This document shows, piece after piece, positions 23,000-36,644 of a stretch of 64,000 nt of DNA. Numbering within the stretch: position 1 is the stretch's first letter; each line of letters opens with the position of its first letter. This DNA is from Apoda limacodes (lineage: Eukaryota > Arthropoda > Insecta > Lepidoptera > Limacodidae), in the NCBI GenBank assembly GCA_946406115.1, contig OX291542.1:27167321-27231320 (forward strand). The letters run 5' to 3'. Under the pieces are notes generated by a model that was not told the origin of the DNA, searched no databases, and saw nothing but the letters and a program-made list of their open reading frames with translations. Position numbers and translations under genes: made by a program.

Positions 23000-25900
23000 C
23001 TAAATGAGATATACACATGACCCATGCATATTTCAATGAGTCAATTAAAAATGTGAGATTAGAGAGTGACATAATTTATCCCTATCATAAAGCTTGCAAA
23101 GACCAAAGTTATAAATAAAACAGTTACAGGGGATTTACCAACTATTTATATTTTTACTGTTGGTAGGACTGAAAATAGAAGTATTCCTGCCCTATAATAT
23201 ATAATTCCAACAGTGAGAGCTGGATGTAAATGTATTACTAAAGACCAACGGGTCTATACTTTCACCAAGTCATAACCATTTCGTTTAAAATCAAAACCTG
23301 TTACTTAAAGTGTACTTTAAGTAGACATTCATATAGTAAATGCCATAACCTCAATATCAAACTCACCCAAATAAAACTATTTATTAACAAAATAAGCGAC
23401 ACTGGCTTTATTTAAAAAAAATACTGTTTTTTTTTCTTCTGCAGGTACAACTGAATTAACTCTGATGATTGATGAATGAAAAAATGAATTTATTTTCAAA
23501 TTACAAAGCGTAATTGACAAGCTTGATAAATAATACTCCTCATCCTTTAACCTTATCCGGTTAGCTAATTAAGCTGGGAACGAACGGGTTTTTAACTGTG
23601 CTAATAAGGTAAATGAAGATTTATGGTTTCCCATAGCAGGTACCATTGTTACGTTTAGTTACAGTTTTTTGGGTTCTGTACTAAAATAACGCCAACGGGA
23701 CCCTATTACTAAGTCTACGCTGCGGCTGTATGTCTGTCTGTCCAACTTTTAAGGAGCTCTATATTTTGACTCGTATAGGTAAATAACTTAAATTATCACA
23801 GAATATGATAAATTTGTAATGGTTTTTAGGATATTAACACACAAATGGTTAGTATTACAGATTTTAGCTTTTTAGCCTATATCACCCTCTTAAGACTAAG
23901 CGCTGAATTTTTAATTATATTGTATGTATTTGTAATTTGTAACCTATATAATAAACGAGCCTTCTAAAACAGCAAAGTCGCATTGAAATCATTTCATACA
24001 TCTAGTCGCCACAAACACAAACAAACGGACTCACAATCACACTCACAGACAACGGATTCAGCCTAATAACAAACATCCCTTATAATAAATATATCTAATA
24101 GTAATTCATATGACATTGTGTAATGATTTTTAGTACATTAACATACACAATTTTAGTCTTACAGAAATTAGCTTTTTGGCCTATATCGCCCTCTTAAATC
24201 CGTTTATCAGACATTATGACAAACTAAATATAAAGCATCTGATTTTTAAATTGCCCGAAGCTCATGTCACGTTTGGCCGGGAGCTGTCAGAAACATATTA
24301 TCTAAACTCCCGTTGGAATTATCTGTTGTGGATTCAAAAAGGAGTTTATTTGAAGTTCATATGGAATTCAAAATTTCAAATTAAAGTGTCATTTCCAAAG
24401 ATTATTTAATACATGTTCAATTTGTGTAATACAGTTTTGGTTAGCATTTGCCGTATATTACAAATTTGGATTGAAAATAAATTCCTTTAAGCCTACACCG
24501 ATGTGTGTAAAGTGAATTGAGGTTTTCAGACATATAAATATCAATTTGTTCGATTAAGTAGATTTTGAAATTGTGTATCGATTGATATCAAATAAAAAAA
24601 TTGAAGAGCAGTAATGAGAAAAATGAGATGTTTATATCAGCAAAGGCTTATTTTCGTTTTCTAATAATTTGCAAATGAAACATTTATATTACCAAATTTT
24701 AATGAAATTTATTTAGCTTTAAATATAATGTTTTTTTCACAAAATATAATTTAAACAGTAAGTTCAAAGGTGACAGTATTTACCTACATATTTATGTTTT
24801 TAAAAATATCAAAGATTAAAATGAAGTCTTATTTAACAAGACAAACCAGAGGAGAATGTTGACGCAGTTTTTATTGTTAGTAGAATAATTGTGACCTAAA
24901 GTGATATCACTTACTATATGGGTTTAATGTTCAAATGGTATAAAATAAAAGTACAAAAATTTCTTAATTAATTAATTTTAGTTGTGAATGAATGAATGGA
25001 TGGTATAAGAAATAATATGCAGATATGTCTTTACCCCCTTATTTGTGGAGCTTAAACAAAATTACTACATAGTTTAACCTTGTGCACTTTTTTTTTTGTA
25101 AGCAACAGCTATAAATTGCTTAGAGATTTTAACAAGCAAAAATTGAATAAATTTTTTTGTAATCATAGCACGATCTTGATCTTTGAATCATCTCCCAAGT
25201 ATGCTATTTATTTGAGCTACACGCAAAACGAATAAAGGGATTTTAGTTTTCTATGATGCATTTCATATTTTCTCAAGTATGTGCGGAGAAACAATGGATG
25301 AAATAAAGCTGATACATGAAACTTCTTAACTTTGCTACTTATAATAGAACTGTAAAAGTGTAAAGTTTGTTCATGGAGCTACCATCTTCCCTAGGCCTAG
25401 ACCAAAGGGGAATTAAAGTCGTCCCATCTCTCATCTTTATGAAAGAGGCGTTCAGACTGATCCATTTTTCTCAGCTAATTCAAGTTCCTCTGCGTTTAAA
25501 CTATTTTAAGAAAAATTCGGAAATTTGGATCAATTGGAGACAAAGTTACTCATTTATTTTACAATGTTAAGCTTAATTTTATTGGACACAGCTGCAATAA
25601 AAATTTATTTAATAAAAAAATTGCCCTTTACTTTAAAAAAAAAAAAACAATTTTACCTCGCAAAAGTTTTTCTTTATTTATATCATAACTGCGCAGCAAG
25701 TGCGGAAGGAAGGCCAACCGCCAACACTTTCAACGTGTAAAATTTATTCTAGAGCAGTTTTTCAGAAACTTTTTACCCATAAATTTCCTCTGTAGGTAAG
25801 TACCTACTTTACAACGTAAACTTTAAAGCAAATTTGTTGTGTGGGCATGCATAAATTCTTAAGTGCAGTTGCTACTGTAAGATATGATTTCTCGTAAGTC

Positions 25901-26000
25901 AAATATGAAACATAGTTAAAACTACATACTTTCATAAATTAAATATATAGGTGTTTTTACTTCTGACTAAGTATATTTGAGATTTATCAACCGCTGTTAT
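23000..26000. other. Intergenic, almost nothing recognised
   Basis: AT-rich DNA. Only a short 'acgggaccctattactaagt...tgtctgtctgtcc' repeat fragment (about 23,670-23,750) is familiar. Short open frames (24,176-24,409; 25,367-25,740) have no recognisable domain. Confidence 0.4.
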
Positions 26001-26110
26001 ATTCATACTAATATTATAATTGCAAAGGTGAATTTGTTCGTTTGTCCTCACGTCGTAATGTAGCATCCAATTGAGCTGAAATCTAATTGGCACTAGGATA
26101 GTTAAATACA
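26000..26110 (-). repeat. Interspersed repeat 3' end
   Basis: Contains 'catactaatattataattgc' followed by 'tttgttcgtttgtcctcacg' and 'attgagctgaaatctaattgg', the familiar 3' end read in reverse. Confidence 0.55.
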
Positions 26111-26124
26111 CAGAAAAGGACAAT

Positions 26125-26420
26125 AACAGTGGGGCTAAAGCTAAAAGTAGCTCAGCGGGCTATAGAAGGAGCTATGCTCGGGGTTTCTCTTAGATACCGG
26201 ATTCCCAACGGGGTAATCCGACAAACAACTAATTATTAGAGTCACCGACATAGGCGCTAGAATTAACAAACTGAAATGGAACTGGCTACATTAGTTGAAG
26301 AACCGATGACCACTTGTGCAGCCGTGTTCTTTAGTGGAGACGCCATAAACATAGTGTGGGTCCTCACCCAGCCAAGTGGAGCGACGATATACGCAAAACT
26401 ACTGGGAACGTTTGGATGTG
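26125..26420 (+). pseudogene. RTE-clade LINE, polymerase C-terminal relic
   Basis: Across broken frames the plus strand reads 'AQRAIE..AMLGVSLRYRIPN', then TEMELATLVEEPM, then a tail resembling the RTE 'GRPxxRWSDDIRKTxG' end (KWSDDIRKTTGN at about 26,370-26,405). These are the last conserved blocks of RTE polymerases. Stops and shifts are numerous. Confidence 0.65.
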
Positions 26421-27439
26421 CAAAAGCAATCTTACTTTACTATAATTAAGAAAGGAGGAGGATAGAATGTGTATTTACCTCTAAAAACAACATAAGTTTG
26501 AGCACGGAATAAAAAGTATTATGGCGATGGGCAAAAATTACAATGGTCAATATGCGGGACTGCGTCGATAAATTTAAATAATAATCCAAAAGCTACGCAA
26601 TCTTAGGCGTCCGAACGTTAAGTATCTTTTTTACTGAAGATGAGAAGAATATAAATGAAAACTAATAACCATCGGTAGTAATTGTAAATAGTACCACATG
26701 AGTAAATATTTTACTAAGAAAAATATTAATGAGTAGAAGATAGTGATGAAGAATGTCAAACACGTCACTTTGCGTGTACACTTAATGTGCGCCGTGCCAA
26801 AATGTATGTCAAGGCATCAAATAACGAAAACATTAATATAAGTAGTAACATTTGATTTAAGTGGTCCTATTTAGTGTTAATCCAAATGGTAGTACAGATT
26901 GCTCGAACTATAGTAGTTACCTGCAATATCTGCTTATAGTTAAATATTAGGTATGTTGTAGGTGCACTCTTTTATTGCTTGTTAGTTTTTAATGTTTTGC
27001 AGTCGGTTTTTTATTATATATAATTTATAATAATATAATATAATATGATATGAAAGGATATAATATATATAATATAAAGGTGCATATTATGTTTAAATGA
27101 ATAAAGATTTATTAAGGTTCGTAAAATCACGATTGTGATCATAACATATAGAAAACTATATTCATATTTGTAAACTTAGAAGATAAAAAGTTAGAAAGCT
27201 GGCTAAACATTTTGGGCCCAGCGGAATATTTACGAAGGTCTCGTCTAAAAACATCCAATAACTATGCTAATGTTCCTTTTCACAGTGAAACTTTGAAACT
27301 AGAAAAAGTGCCATCTACACATTACGTATATGTAAATTTCTTTTATTTTAAATATTTTTTTATTTGGTTATAATAAAAATATGTAACTTAAACTTTGGCG
27401 ACTTCTACGGAAATCTCCGATGGAAATTAGATGGGTCAC

Positions 27440-27560
27440 TGGATCTGCTCGTAAAAATCGTTCACGGCTATGAGTGCGTGTTGGGGAGCATGTGGACCTC
27501 TCGCGAACGCTTAGGTTGTAGAATGAGCTCCCTGCCAAGATTTTCTCAAAGACAACAATA
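27440..27560 (+). mobile_element. LINE C-terminal fragment
   Basis: 'ctcgcgaacgcttaggttgt' then 'gaatgagctccctgccaag' encode the same ERLGCRMSSLPRFS block as 11,220-11,280; the rest is missing. Confidence 0.6.
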
Positions 27561-27763
27561 TGTATAATATGGGGGTATAGGTACTTAATCTACGAGTAAA
27601 ATTTGATAATTTGCTGAAATCTAGTTGCCCGTTTATTAGTAAAGGTTTTAAGCTATCAGTACACTAACTCTTTTGTTAAAAAACACGTTTCAGTTGTTTT
27701 TGGTCTATCGTAAAAATGCAACTACAGTTAAGGCTTTCTTAGTTAAAAAATAATAATAAAAAA

Positions 27764-27845
27764 CTTATCAAGTGCGAGTCAGCCTTTCTATAATGGTACG
27801 GAACCCTTGGTGCACGAGTCCAACTTGCTTTTGGCCGGTTTTTTT
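27764..27845. repeat. MITE-like repeat with 'ggtacggaacccttggtgc' core
   Basis: 'atcaagtgcgagtcagcc' and 'gtccaacttgcttttggccgg' form imperfect inverted ends around a core very common in Lepidoptera. Confidence 0.5.
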
Positions 27846-28359
27846 ATTTATATCATGGACTTAAATTTCCCAAACTAAAATTTAAATTATGAAAGGTCTG
27901 TTAATCATTATTAGGGTTTCCCCAGATTTGTTCGGACGGGGTTTCATTTATAGTCCGGGTTTAAAATAATCAGCTAGCTAATGCACATAACTACTTGACC
28001 TACCGAAGACACCTTCAAGGAAAAGCTTTCCAAGGCTACTCAGCGCTGAAACGCTGCCCTCTACATACACCGACCAGTCACACCAAGCCCGCCGAAGACA
28101 ATAGTCACACCACGCCCGCCGAAGAGAGCGCCATCCGCACTCCGCCGCTCCGACGCCTATGGACAACGCTCAAATTCGCTCCGCGCATCGCGACGCCACT
28201 CGTGTCATAATAAGACTTATAAACTACAGTGCTGCCGCCAGTTCACCGCTCCGCTGTCTTTCGAGTTGACCGAAGTAGAATTATTTAATATAATAACTAT
28301 TTAATCCACCCTGTTTATTTTACGTGTGTGTTATTTACGAGGTTGTATAAACATCATGC

Positions 28360-29480
28360 CGCTACTACATACGCCTAAGACATATGTATAATAGTGCGCG
28401 AAACACGGAAATCCGGAACTCATAACTTTTGCTTTACGTTTTCAAGTAACTCTTTGTATTTCTCAACATTTTTATATACTTTTCTAATCATAATATTTAC
28501 ATATGTATGACTTTTTTAGAAGAGTAGTTTTTTTTCGTTAATCATTAGAAAACATAGGTATCTGACCTGAAACCTAAACTGGGTTACTAAGGCAAGTAAT
28601 ATATCCCATGTGTAAGCTTTGTTGGCATTTTCCAAGACATTTATTTAAGTTTATAGAGGGTTAAAATTATGTGTTAATTTTTGTTTCACCACTGCTTTTT
28701 AAAAATGTAAAGAAAACACATTTTCAGCAATTCTTATTTTCTTTTTCTTTATTATTGTAATTTCTAATATCAGAGACAAGTTAAAAGTGCTTTTGATTTA
28801 CTTTATAACGACTTCTTTACTATTTGAAACCAGCTAAGGGTTTGTCATGCAGGCGCTTAGTTAGGGTTCCGTAGAGTTAAAATTATTGCAAATATCTAAA
28901 AAAACTGTAAACCTATTTGGTTCAAAACATTAACAAACTATTCATTTATTGTAATTTCGTGATTTTATTTAGATTTAAAGAACCTGCGAACATTTAAAAG
29001 TTTAGGGAGGAAGCCAATAACTCGTATAATATACATCTTATAGAAAAAGGTTTTATGACCTGTCGAACAATACACCCTACACAATAGTAAGGGTGACAAC
29101 CATTTTTTATCCTTTAGTTTAATCTAGATGTTGTTATTTTTCTTAGTTTCGGAACACAACTGTAGAGCACTTTCATCAGAATCCGTGCAAAGACTACAAA
29201 AGTAACAAACAGCCTGCAATTTTGCATTTGCCTACGGAACCTTAATAAAAATGATAACTGTATACGTTGTTTTTTCTGTGCGCTTTTGCAATCAGGAGCA
29301 TTCAGAAAGCAAATGATTGGTATTCATTACTCGCGGTTGTAAAAGTGATTCATAACGCTTCATTATACTGAAAATAGCTATTGTTAAAATTGCTTCAACT
29401 GTAAAACTTGATGTGAATTATCAATTACCCAGTTTAAACTTTGCAGATGTTACACACTACTTTTCGAGACTGTTATATCA
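28360..29480. other. Intergenic; one small repeat fragment
   Basis: Around 28,855-28,905, 'cttagttagggttccgtaga' and 'attattgcaaatatct' match part of 13,988-14,300. Nothing else was recognised. Confidence 0.35.
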
Positions 29481-29519
29481 ACGTATATATTTACAAACAA
29501 TTTTAGCAATGTATGTAAA

Positions 29520-29765
29520 AATTTGAAATTTTGTAAGTTTGTTTGTTTGTTACTTAATCAAGTCGCAACAGAGAATTCAATTGAGCTAAAATTTGGCAGA
29601 AGAGAAGAGGCGTAAAAGGGCATTCGACTTTTTATCCCGAAAATTTAAAAAGTTCCTGCTAGACTAACTATACCATAGCTTGCTATAGTAAACTTCTTTA
29701 GTATAATCAAGGAGTTTCCGTAGGAATCCCATGCCGATAACCAAATTTACGGCAGGCAAAGCTGC
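29520..29765 (-). repeat. Interspersed repeat, reverse orientation, nearly full length
   Basis: From left to right: 'gtttgtttgtttgttactt', 'attcaattgagctaaaattt', 'tttttatcccgaaaattt', 'gcttgctatagtaaacttct', 'aaggagtttccgtaggaatc', 'ttacggcaggcaaagctgct', the reverse of the 34,970 element. Confidence 0.65.
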
Positions 29766-30544
29766 TGAATAAACTATTCAATTAATGTTAAAAAACTGGT
29801 CGTATATGATTCGTCAAAGTTATATCGTGTTCTTTATAGCGCATTAAAATTAGTAACAGTGCAACAAACTTTACAGACCCAGTGGTTAAAATCAAAACTA
29901 CAGTATAATATAGTAATATATCATTAAAATCGTGTGATCTTAAAACGGTACTAGCGACCAAACACCCAAAGTCAGAGGGCTAGAAAAGTTTGTTGCGCAA
30001 TACAATTCGCCGCTTCCCCAATAAAATAAGGATTTTCAGACTTAATAGGTGTAGCATTTTATCGTTACCTTAGGGCTCATTATACGGGTACAAAATAATT
30101 GGTCAGCCCAGGTTTTATTGCTAATGAACCGTACTTAAAAAAATAAAATTAATTTTATTAACCCGCTGACAAAACGACTTTTAGAACTTTTTTGATCTAA
30201 GAATTACCTGTTAAAACTTTGCGTCTGGTGTTTTGGTAAGTACGAGTTTTCTTGTTCGTACAGAATCTTTTAAATGCTAAAAGTCACTATTACTCATTCA
30301 CTTTTTTCTTCTAGTTTTTTAAACATTAATTATTGTCTTTGTTAAAAACATTGTAAATTAATAGCAAGTTATGGAAGAGCGGGACCTCTTGCCGCAGGTA
30401 TTTTATATACTTACTAGGATGGTTTCAACCTAAACTTATAGTTTAATGTATTCGGAAACGTAATTAAACATTTTTCGATTCTCGATCTTTCGAATTATAT
30501 AAATAGCGCAATATGAGGTTAAAAAAACATAATTGTACCTTTCT

Positions 30545-30665
30545 ACTCTATGGCAACTCCTTAATGATAGTAATAAAGTTTGCTATAGCGATCTGTAGTT
30601 ATAGCTATAGGAATCTGGTTAGGTATACATATTTGTGCTTGCGTAAAATTTCAGCGATAAAATGT
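30545..30665 (+). repeat. Interspersed repeat fragment
   Basis: 'ggcaactccttaatgatagt' and 'agtttgctatagcgatctgt' match the middle of the same family. Confidence 0.5.
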
Positions 30666-30669
30666 ATAT

Positions 30670-31540
30670 TAGTACGATAACAGATATATTTGTATATTTT
30701 CAGATAACAAAAAAAAATGAATTTTGGATTTCTTATCTCTTTACCTGTTGGTTTGTTAATTTGGGCAACCCCCTTTTTGTGTGTTTAAGCAAATAATTAG
30801 ACATGAATTACTTTATATTGTTCTTCGATTTGAGGATATTACAATAAAACACCAAACAGAAAACAGTTTTCTCGCGTACAGTCCATGCGGATGAAATCGC
30901 GGAAAATAAATACATACATTTTAATTCTAATAAATACTTTATCTTCTTTTAAGGTGATGGCATACCCAAACGAGTTAAGTTTGCAAGAATTTGATAAATT
31001 TAGTTATAGTCCCGAAGAGATTTTTTAAATTTAATTGAGTGAATTTCTTAATATTATTTTAATTTGCCTATTAAAACAGTAAGAAAACAATTAATTGAAA
31101 TTGTTTGGAAAACTAAGAGTGATATTCTCTTCATTCTTATTACATAAGATATATATTAATATGACCAAGTGAATATTATACAAAAACCGAGTAAATCGAG
31201 AATTTCAACGAGCGGTCATGTGTTAGCGCCTATCGTACATGAAACTTTGTGTCTATGTATGCTTCAATAGTGTAATATGTCTTTGTACACTGGTCAAAAC
31301 GGCACGCTTTTTTAGGGTATGCCATGAAAATTATAAATAATAATATTAACATGACCTGTAAATGTATAAACAAATAAATATTCCTGGAAATATAGTACAC
31401 CACCGTTTAGTCCTGAATCAAGTTAAGCTTATAGAAGTCAACGGACACATATACGTATATACTTTATTGTAAATTCATACATATTATTTACATTATTAGC
31501 AAACACGCTGACGAAAGACAAACATAAATGTTTATTTCAT
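30670..31540. other. Intergenic, nothing recognised
   Basis: AT-rich DNA without supported features. Confidence 0.35.
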
Positions 31541-31544
31541 AATA

Positions 31545-31630
31545 TTTGTCCTGTGTGGATCGAGTGCATACCCTCGGTTCAGGAGGCAGTGCCTAACTAA
31601 ACCAATAAGGCATCTAAGGGTGGTTAAGGT
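31545..31630 (-). repeat. Possible tRNA-derived SINE head
   Basis: On the minus strand, 'ggcactgcctcctgaaccga' and 'gggtatgcactcgatcc' resemble a tRNA D-arm-to-B-box arrangement found in insect SINEs. The body is not clear. Confidence 0.35.
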
Positions 31631-32074
31631 GTATTGTTGAAGACAACAACTGTTTCATATTAAAGATACTTTTAACTTGTACTTTGTTCTTGTGTACGTT
31701 TCATCGATATTAAACCAACGTTAAGTGTTATTCCACAATATATTTGTCTGGAATGTTTCGATCTATACGCAAATACTTTTTAATATTCCCTTCTGAATAA
31801 AAGTATTGGGAAAGTTTCTGTATCCAGATTTAGTTCTCAGTAGGTGCGACACAAATATTGCAACTAAGCTGGGATAATCTTTTGGCTTGGGGCCAATTCC
31901 CAATATGTAGCTGCAATTTTCAATACATAAAAACAAATAAAGCAGATATCAGCATTATAAATAATAAATGGAACTCTAGTTTAACAAAATTTTGTTCTTG
32001 TTGTACTTACCTGCACATTTATTATTTTATTAGCATAAAACTTTTGGTAAGATGTTGCACCATGATGCAAATGT

Positions 32075-32185
32075 TGAATGAATGAATACACTTTATTGCA
32101 CACCGTTAAAACAAATAAATAAAAGTGTATATAACTAAAAATAAAAACATTATAATATATCCAAATAAATACATAACTGTACATT
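32075..32185 (-). mobile_element. LINE 3'-end fragment with 'cactttattgcacacc'
   Basis: It follows a (tgaa)n run and carries the same 3' terminal sequence as the LINE at 60-75, in the same orientation. Confidence 0.55.
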
Positions 32186-33129
32186 ATGATACAATTGAGC
32201 TAGGCTTATAATTCATCCGAGTGTATATTGGGCAGAGCTCACGAGTTGATATTTAGTGGAATCTAATAGTTTTAATATTTTTTGTCATAAAAAAATAATT
32301 AGTTTATAGGTTTTTTTTTGCAAAAAACTAAAAAATCTGTAAACTTCTTAGTAACATTATAGACGTTATTAAAATGCTGAAAACTTTGTAGTAAAGTCAG
32401 CTTTATCAGCAATTGAAAAATACAATATATACTATAAATGCCATATGCATTCTTACATACTCTATATATTGATGTAAAGGAAAATTTAGGATAATAAGAT
32501 AAACATGAAATTACTTTGTGTTTGTGTCTATAGTACTTGGAACTATAAAATAAATTTTAGAAAAAGAGGTTTAACTTGATTTTTAAAAATAGTAGCTGAT
32601 CTGGGGGCATGGAAGTCGCCAAGTCCGCCAAGTCGAGTAGAAGAGAAAACGCACGGCCGTACTAGCCTTTTCTCGAAGCCATTCGAGCCATTTGCGAACC
32701 TGTAACTTCGTCGTGGAAAAAATTAGAAGCCTAAGTTTTCAGTGACTAAGAAGGCATTACATAAGTAGGTATATTTCCAAATTACATTAAATTTGGACCA
32801 GTCATTTAAGTATTATTAAAAGTCAAAGTACCTTAATTATGTCACCGACTCACCGATTACCAAAATTTCTAAGGTACTTCTAGCAGACCGAAACTCGACC
32901 ACGACGAGCTTCAAATTTTGAACAGTTATTGTTAAGCCCATAAAGCAAGGAAAAACTCTGACATTCCAAATTTTTAGTCTCATTTTCTAGATATACAAAC
33001 TGCATGGTGCCTCCCCTATGCAATCTAAATAACAATAGGCAATTGAAATATTACCTGAATTTTGTTTTTTTTTTTCTTTCAAATATATATATAATGATAA
33101 CACATACACTGATACACTATAATATTATG

Positions 33130-33290
33130 TTTCGTTTGTGATTTTACAAAGATGTCCTATTGGACGCACGCAATAAAACAGTATTGTAATTAGTTTGTAA
33201 AGCTAGTTGTAGCTAAATTACTTGACGATTCGAAAGTGTTCTTAGTTACCCTTTTGAACGAAAAAGTTTTGAATTTGAATTCGCATTAGT
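33130..33290 (+). mobile_element. LINE 3'-UTR fragment
   Basis: 'aaagctagttgtagctaaat', 'tacttgacgattcgaaagtg' and a 'tttgaatttgaatt' end are typical of a lepidopteran LINE tail. Confidence 0.5.
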
Positions 33291-33374
33291 ATCTTTGTAA
33301 TCTGGCGAACGCACTCGTACATGATGCCTATTTACGAGTATGTTCGCAGTTTTCGTCCAAAATTGTGTTTGTTC

Positions 33375-33480
33375 ATTTGAATGAATGAATCTTTATTTGC
33401 ATAAAATAGAGTGATACATCTCATCATCTGGTCGCCAATTTTGCTAGATAGCAGAATGCAAATCTTATCAAACCCACATT
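33375..33480 (-). repeat. (TGAA)n-tailed repeat fragment
   Basis: 'tgaatgaatgaatctttatt' followed by 'gcataaaatag' is the reverse of a LINE or SINE tail with a simple-repeat end. Confidence 0.4.
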
Positions 33481-34967
33481 AAACCTAAGTAGGTGTACTA
33501 TTACTTATTTTACATTACATAATAAATTCATTTACACACATAATGAATTTTAATACTGACAGTTTTACAAACATAACCGAACTTACAGGCTTCAGTCCTT
33601 AAAAATTATTGCATATTTTACTTAATATCCCACTATTTATTACACTTTCACATTACCTAATCATAATTAACTTATTTTATACCAATAAACATACATTTTG
33701 CAATATAAACTGTACATGAAGCTATATCTTTTTTTTCTACACATCTGCGGTTTTGTTAAAAAATCATGATTGACAATTACTTAAGTTGTTTCTTAAAGTC
33801 AAAGATGAGATATAAAGAATAGAATGTACCGAGTTTTTTTTACATAATAATTGCATTTGTTTGAGATCTAGCTGTATCGTTATTACTAAAGTTTTAGTTA
33901 TGCAATTAATTTGTAATATATTCAAGGATTTATTCTGTAAATCATACATTTGAGAAACATGACATTACCTTTACTTTCCTCGATAGAAAAAAATCCAAAG
34001 TTATCGCTAATAAACAAAATAAAACCTCAGTACGGCGTAATAATTTTACGGAAGGTCAAAACTACGTATTTTCTTTAACGTATACATATTACATTTGCAA
34101 AATGTGTATTTGTTTAAAAATTAAAAAGGAAATACCTAAATTTGCACTAGTTCCGTCCATCCTAACTAGAGCCGACACGCTTCGCTTTAAGGGCGCATAG
34201 GATACCTAAAATCACCGAAACTCAGTGCCCCCTTAAGAAAGTAGTCAATACATAAGTGTACACAATTATAACCTTGTAATACACAAGAATAACCTTATAT
34301 AAATCACATAAAAAAAACTAAATTAAAATGTATTGAGTTATTATTTTTGAAAACCACCTTTATAACTCAACATCTTCATTGTAAACATCGTCACAGTTAA
34401 ATTAGCTTTTATATTACGTGAAAAGTTACTTGAACGGTAGTCATCAGCAACCTTTTCATTTTCTCAAAAGGACAAAATGAAGTAACGTACAGTTGCTTGC
34501 GTATTTCTTTTTATTAACTGCCGCTGAGAATGAGTATGAAATTCCCAAGCGTGTGCTCGTTTAGCTCGTAATTTTTCATTGAGCCCAAGAGTCGGCGAGA
34601 AAGCCTCCAATTAAGTTTCTCTTTACCGTTTAGCCTCGAGAAAAGTGGAAGAAAAATGAACAATAGAGGCAAGAGACAGTAACAAGACCTACGTCCGCCG
34701 CCGTATAAAGACAAATGATATTTTACGCTCGCTAGCGTCTGCTTTTTGCTTCAGCAGACAATCTCATTACAAATATTGAATGCTGTTTTTCGTTTTCTTA
34801 AAAAATATACTTAATGAAAATTAAAACAAAACGTTAAACCCTGTGTTACCAAATGTTCGTAGCCACAGTCACAACATGAACCTGGAAATAGGTATTTCAG
34901 ATTTTTTCTTTATTTGTATAAAAAGTTATGTATTTCTGTATGTTCTTAATCATTGGATGAAGTATAT

Positions 34968-35215
34968 TGTACTAGCTTTTACCCGCAGCTCCGCTCGCCC
35001 ATTATTTTGTTATCGGTGTAGGATTCTTACAACAACTCCTTATAGCAAGCTATAGTTCGTTAAAGGTCGGTTCTTTCCCGAGACTCAAACTATCTTCATA
35101 CCAAATTTTATCTAAATCGTAATCGTACGTATGAGTGACTTATGAAGTAACAAACAGACAGCCAGACAGCCAGACAGATAGACAAACCAACTTTCGCATA
35201 TAATTTGTAGGATTT
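34968..35215 (+). repeat. Interspersed repeat, nearly full length
   Basis: Starts 'tactagcttttacccgcagc', includes 'tccgctcgcccattattttg', 'aactccttatagcaagctat', 'accaaattttatctaaatcg', a 'acagacagccagacag' run and ends 'tttcgcatataatttgtagg'. This is the ubiquitous lepidopteran repeat. Confidence 0.7.
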
Positions 35216-35424
35216 AAGTATACCATAACCAGGAAATCATATGTTACACCAAACGGGGTCCGCTACTTTGATTACGCGCTGTATTAGTTTACATACAAAT
35301 TTGTGAATTGCTTATCAAGTATTTCTATAGAAAAAAAAAGTATTTAGTTATTTATATATAGACAATAACTACGGGTTAATATTTTTCTTAATTGGTGGAA
35401 GTGTTCAGTGTTTACTGTTCTCGT

Positions 35425-35626
35425 TTTGACGTGACAACGTCTTATAAATTGGTTTGCCGGGTGACACTTCAAGAAACTGCGTTACGCTCCGCTCACGTTA
35501 TGCGCTCACAATGAGAGCGAGTGAGAGGCACGCGGCATGGTTAGCCCGCCTAAGAGCGAGAGAGACAGACATAAAAAGTGAAAGGCACAAGTTGTCACGA
35601 TTCCGGACGGTTGTCCGACACTAATT
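35425..35626 (-). mobile_element. Second copy of the ~200-bp non-autonomous element, inverted
   Basis: Reverse complement of 8,607-8,808 with very few differences, flanked by t-rich sequence. The near-identity of two unlinked copies indicates recent mobility. Confidence 0.75.
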
Positions 35627-35704
35627 TTTTAAGGTAAACTAATATTTGACAAAGATTAATTCATTAATAAAGTTTAAGTTTGTAATTTATTAAAAAAAAT
35701 ATTA

Positions 35705-35960
35705 ATAGAGTCGATGGTGACCGAGTAGTTTTAATGTCTGCCCGGGAGGCAGAAGTTCAAGCCTGGCATGTACCAATGAGTCTTTAGTTTAATTTTCCAC
35801 GTACATTGTTTATTCACACCACTGACTTCTCGGTGAAAAAAAAATCGTGAAGAAATCTGTATAAGTAAAAAAAAAATATGCAAGTAAAGTCTACAATGTG
35901 TGGACTATTGCCACAAGCAAGCCACGCTTTAACAGTGGGAACCTATGAAGGCTGTTAAAA
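35705..35960 (+). mobile_element. tRNA-headed SINE
   Basis: A tRNA-like head ('ggtgaccgagtagttttaat', 'cccgggaggcagaagttcaa', 'gcctggcatgtaccaatga') carries A- and B-box-like segments. A body with 'ttctcggtgaaaa' and 'caagcaagccacgcttt' follows. Same head as the SINEs at 2,929-3,190 and 47,150-47,395. Confidence 0.65.
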
Positions 35961-36644
35961 GAAAAAAGTTTCTATTTAGATATTTATACCCCTGCATTTC
36001 CCTTTTTCTGTTCATGTCCAGGTTGAAACTTAAATAAAATATAAAAGTTCAAAAAGCATAAAGCTTATCCATTGTATTTTCTTTTTAAAACTCAGTAAAT
36101 TCGTAGATTTTTCTTAGCTGCAAAACCAACAGTAGAAAACACTCAGCGCTGTGCTATTAACGTCGGATCCGTGTGATATAAGGTCGACTAAAGCCTTCAA
36201 TAGTCTATTTACGAAGGACAAAGTGACCATTATCACCTTTTCCTATTTGGAAAACTGTGTCTTACACATTTTCGTACTATGTATTGTCTTTGAGACGTTT
36301 TTTAAAATTGTGGATAACAATGTTAGTGTGTAATTATTTAAACAAGTTTTTTTATTCCTTACTATACCCTACCACAGAATAAAGAATAATTTGAATATTT
36401 GGCATATATCTAATTTTTTTTTAAATTTTTAATTATTTGAAAATAGTAAGGGGGTATAGATCGCGGCACGTAAGTTGAACTAAAATGGAGGTCGCCGCAG
36501 CAGGTACAGTTACGGACAATAGTACTGTGGAATGGTAGCGTAATTTCTCATACTTTTTGTTCTTAAGTTATTATGTAACTAAGTACTTACTGTTTGTCAC
36601 TGCCCTGCGCCCGCCACATGAGACGACAGTTATTACGTAAAAAT

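Noticed and set aside
27925..28353. Possible solo LTR (GC-rich stretch ending 'ggttgtataaaca') and a 71-codon frame inside it
   Set aside because: No second LTR, no matching target duplication and no clear TG...CA ends could be established; the frame is compositionally biased without a domain.
35705..35780. Functional tRNA gene
   Set aside because: B-box-like sequence is present but no complete cloverleaf or terminator; the same head occurs in two other SINE copies.
36151..36333. 60-codon plus-strand frame
   Set aside because: No domain, no conservation evidence; expected by chance in AT-rich DNA.
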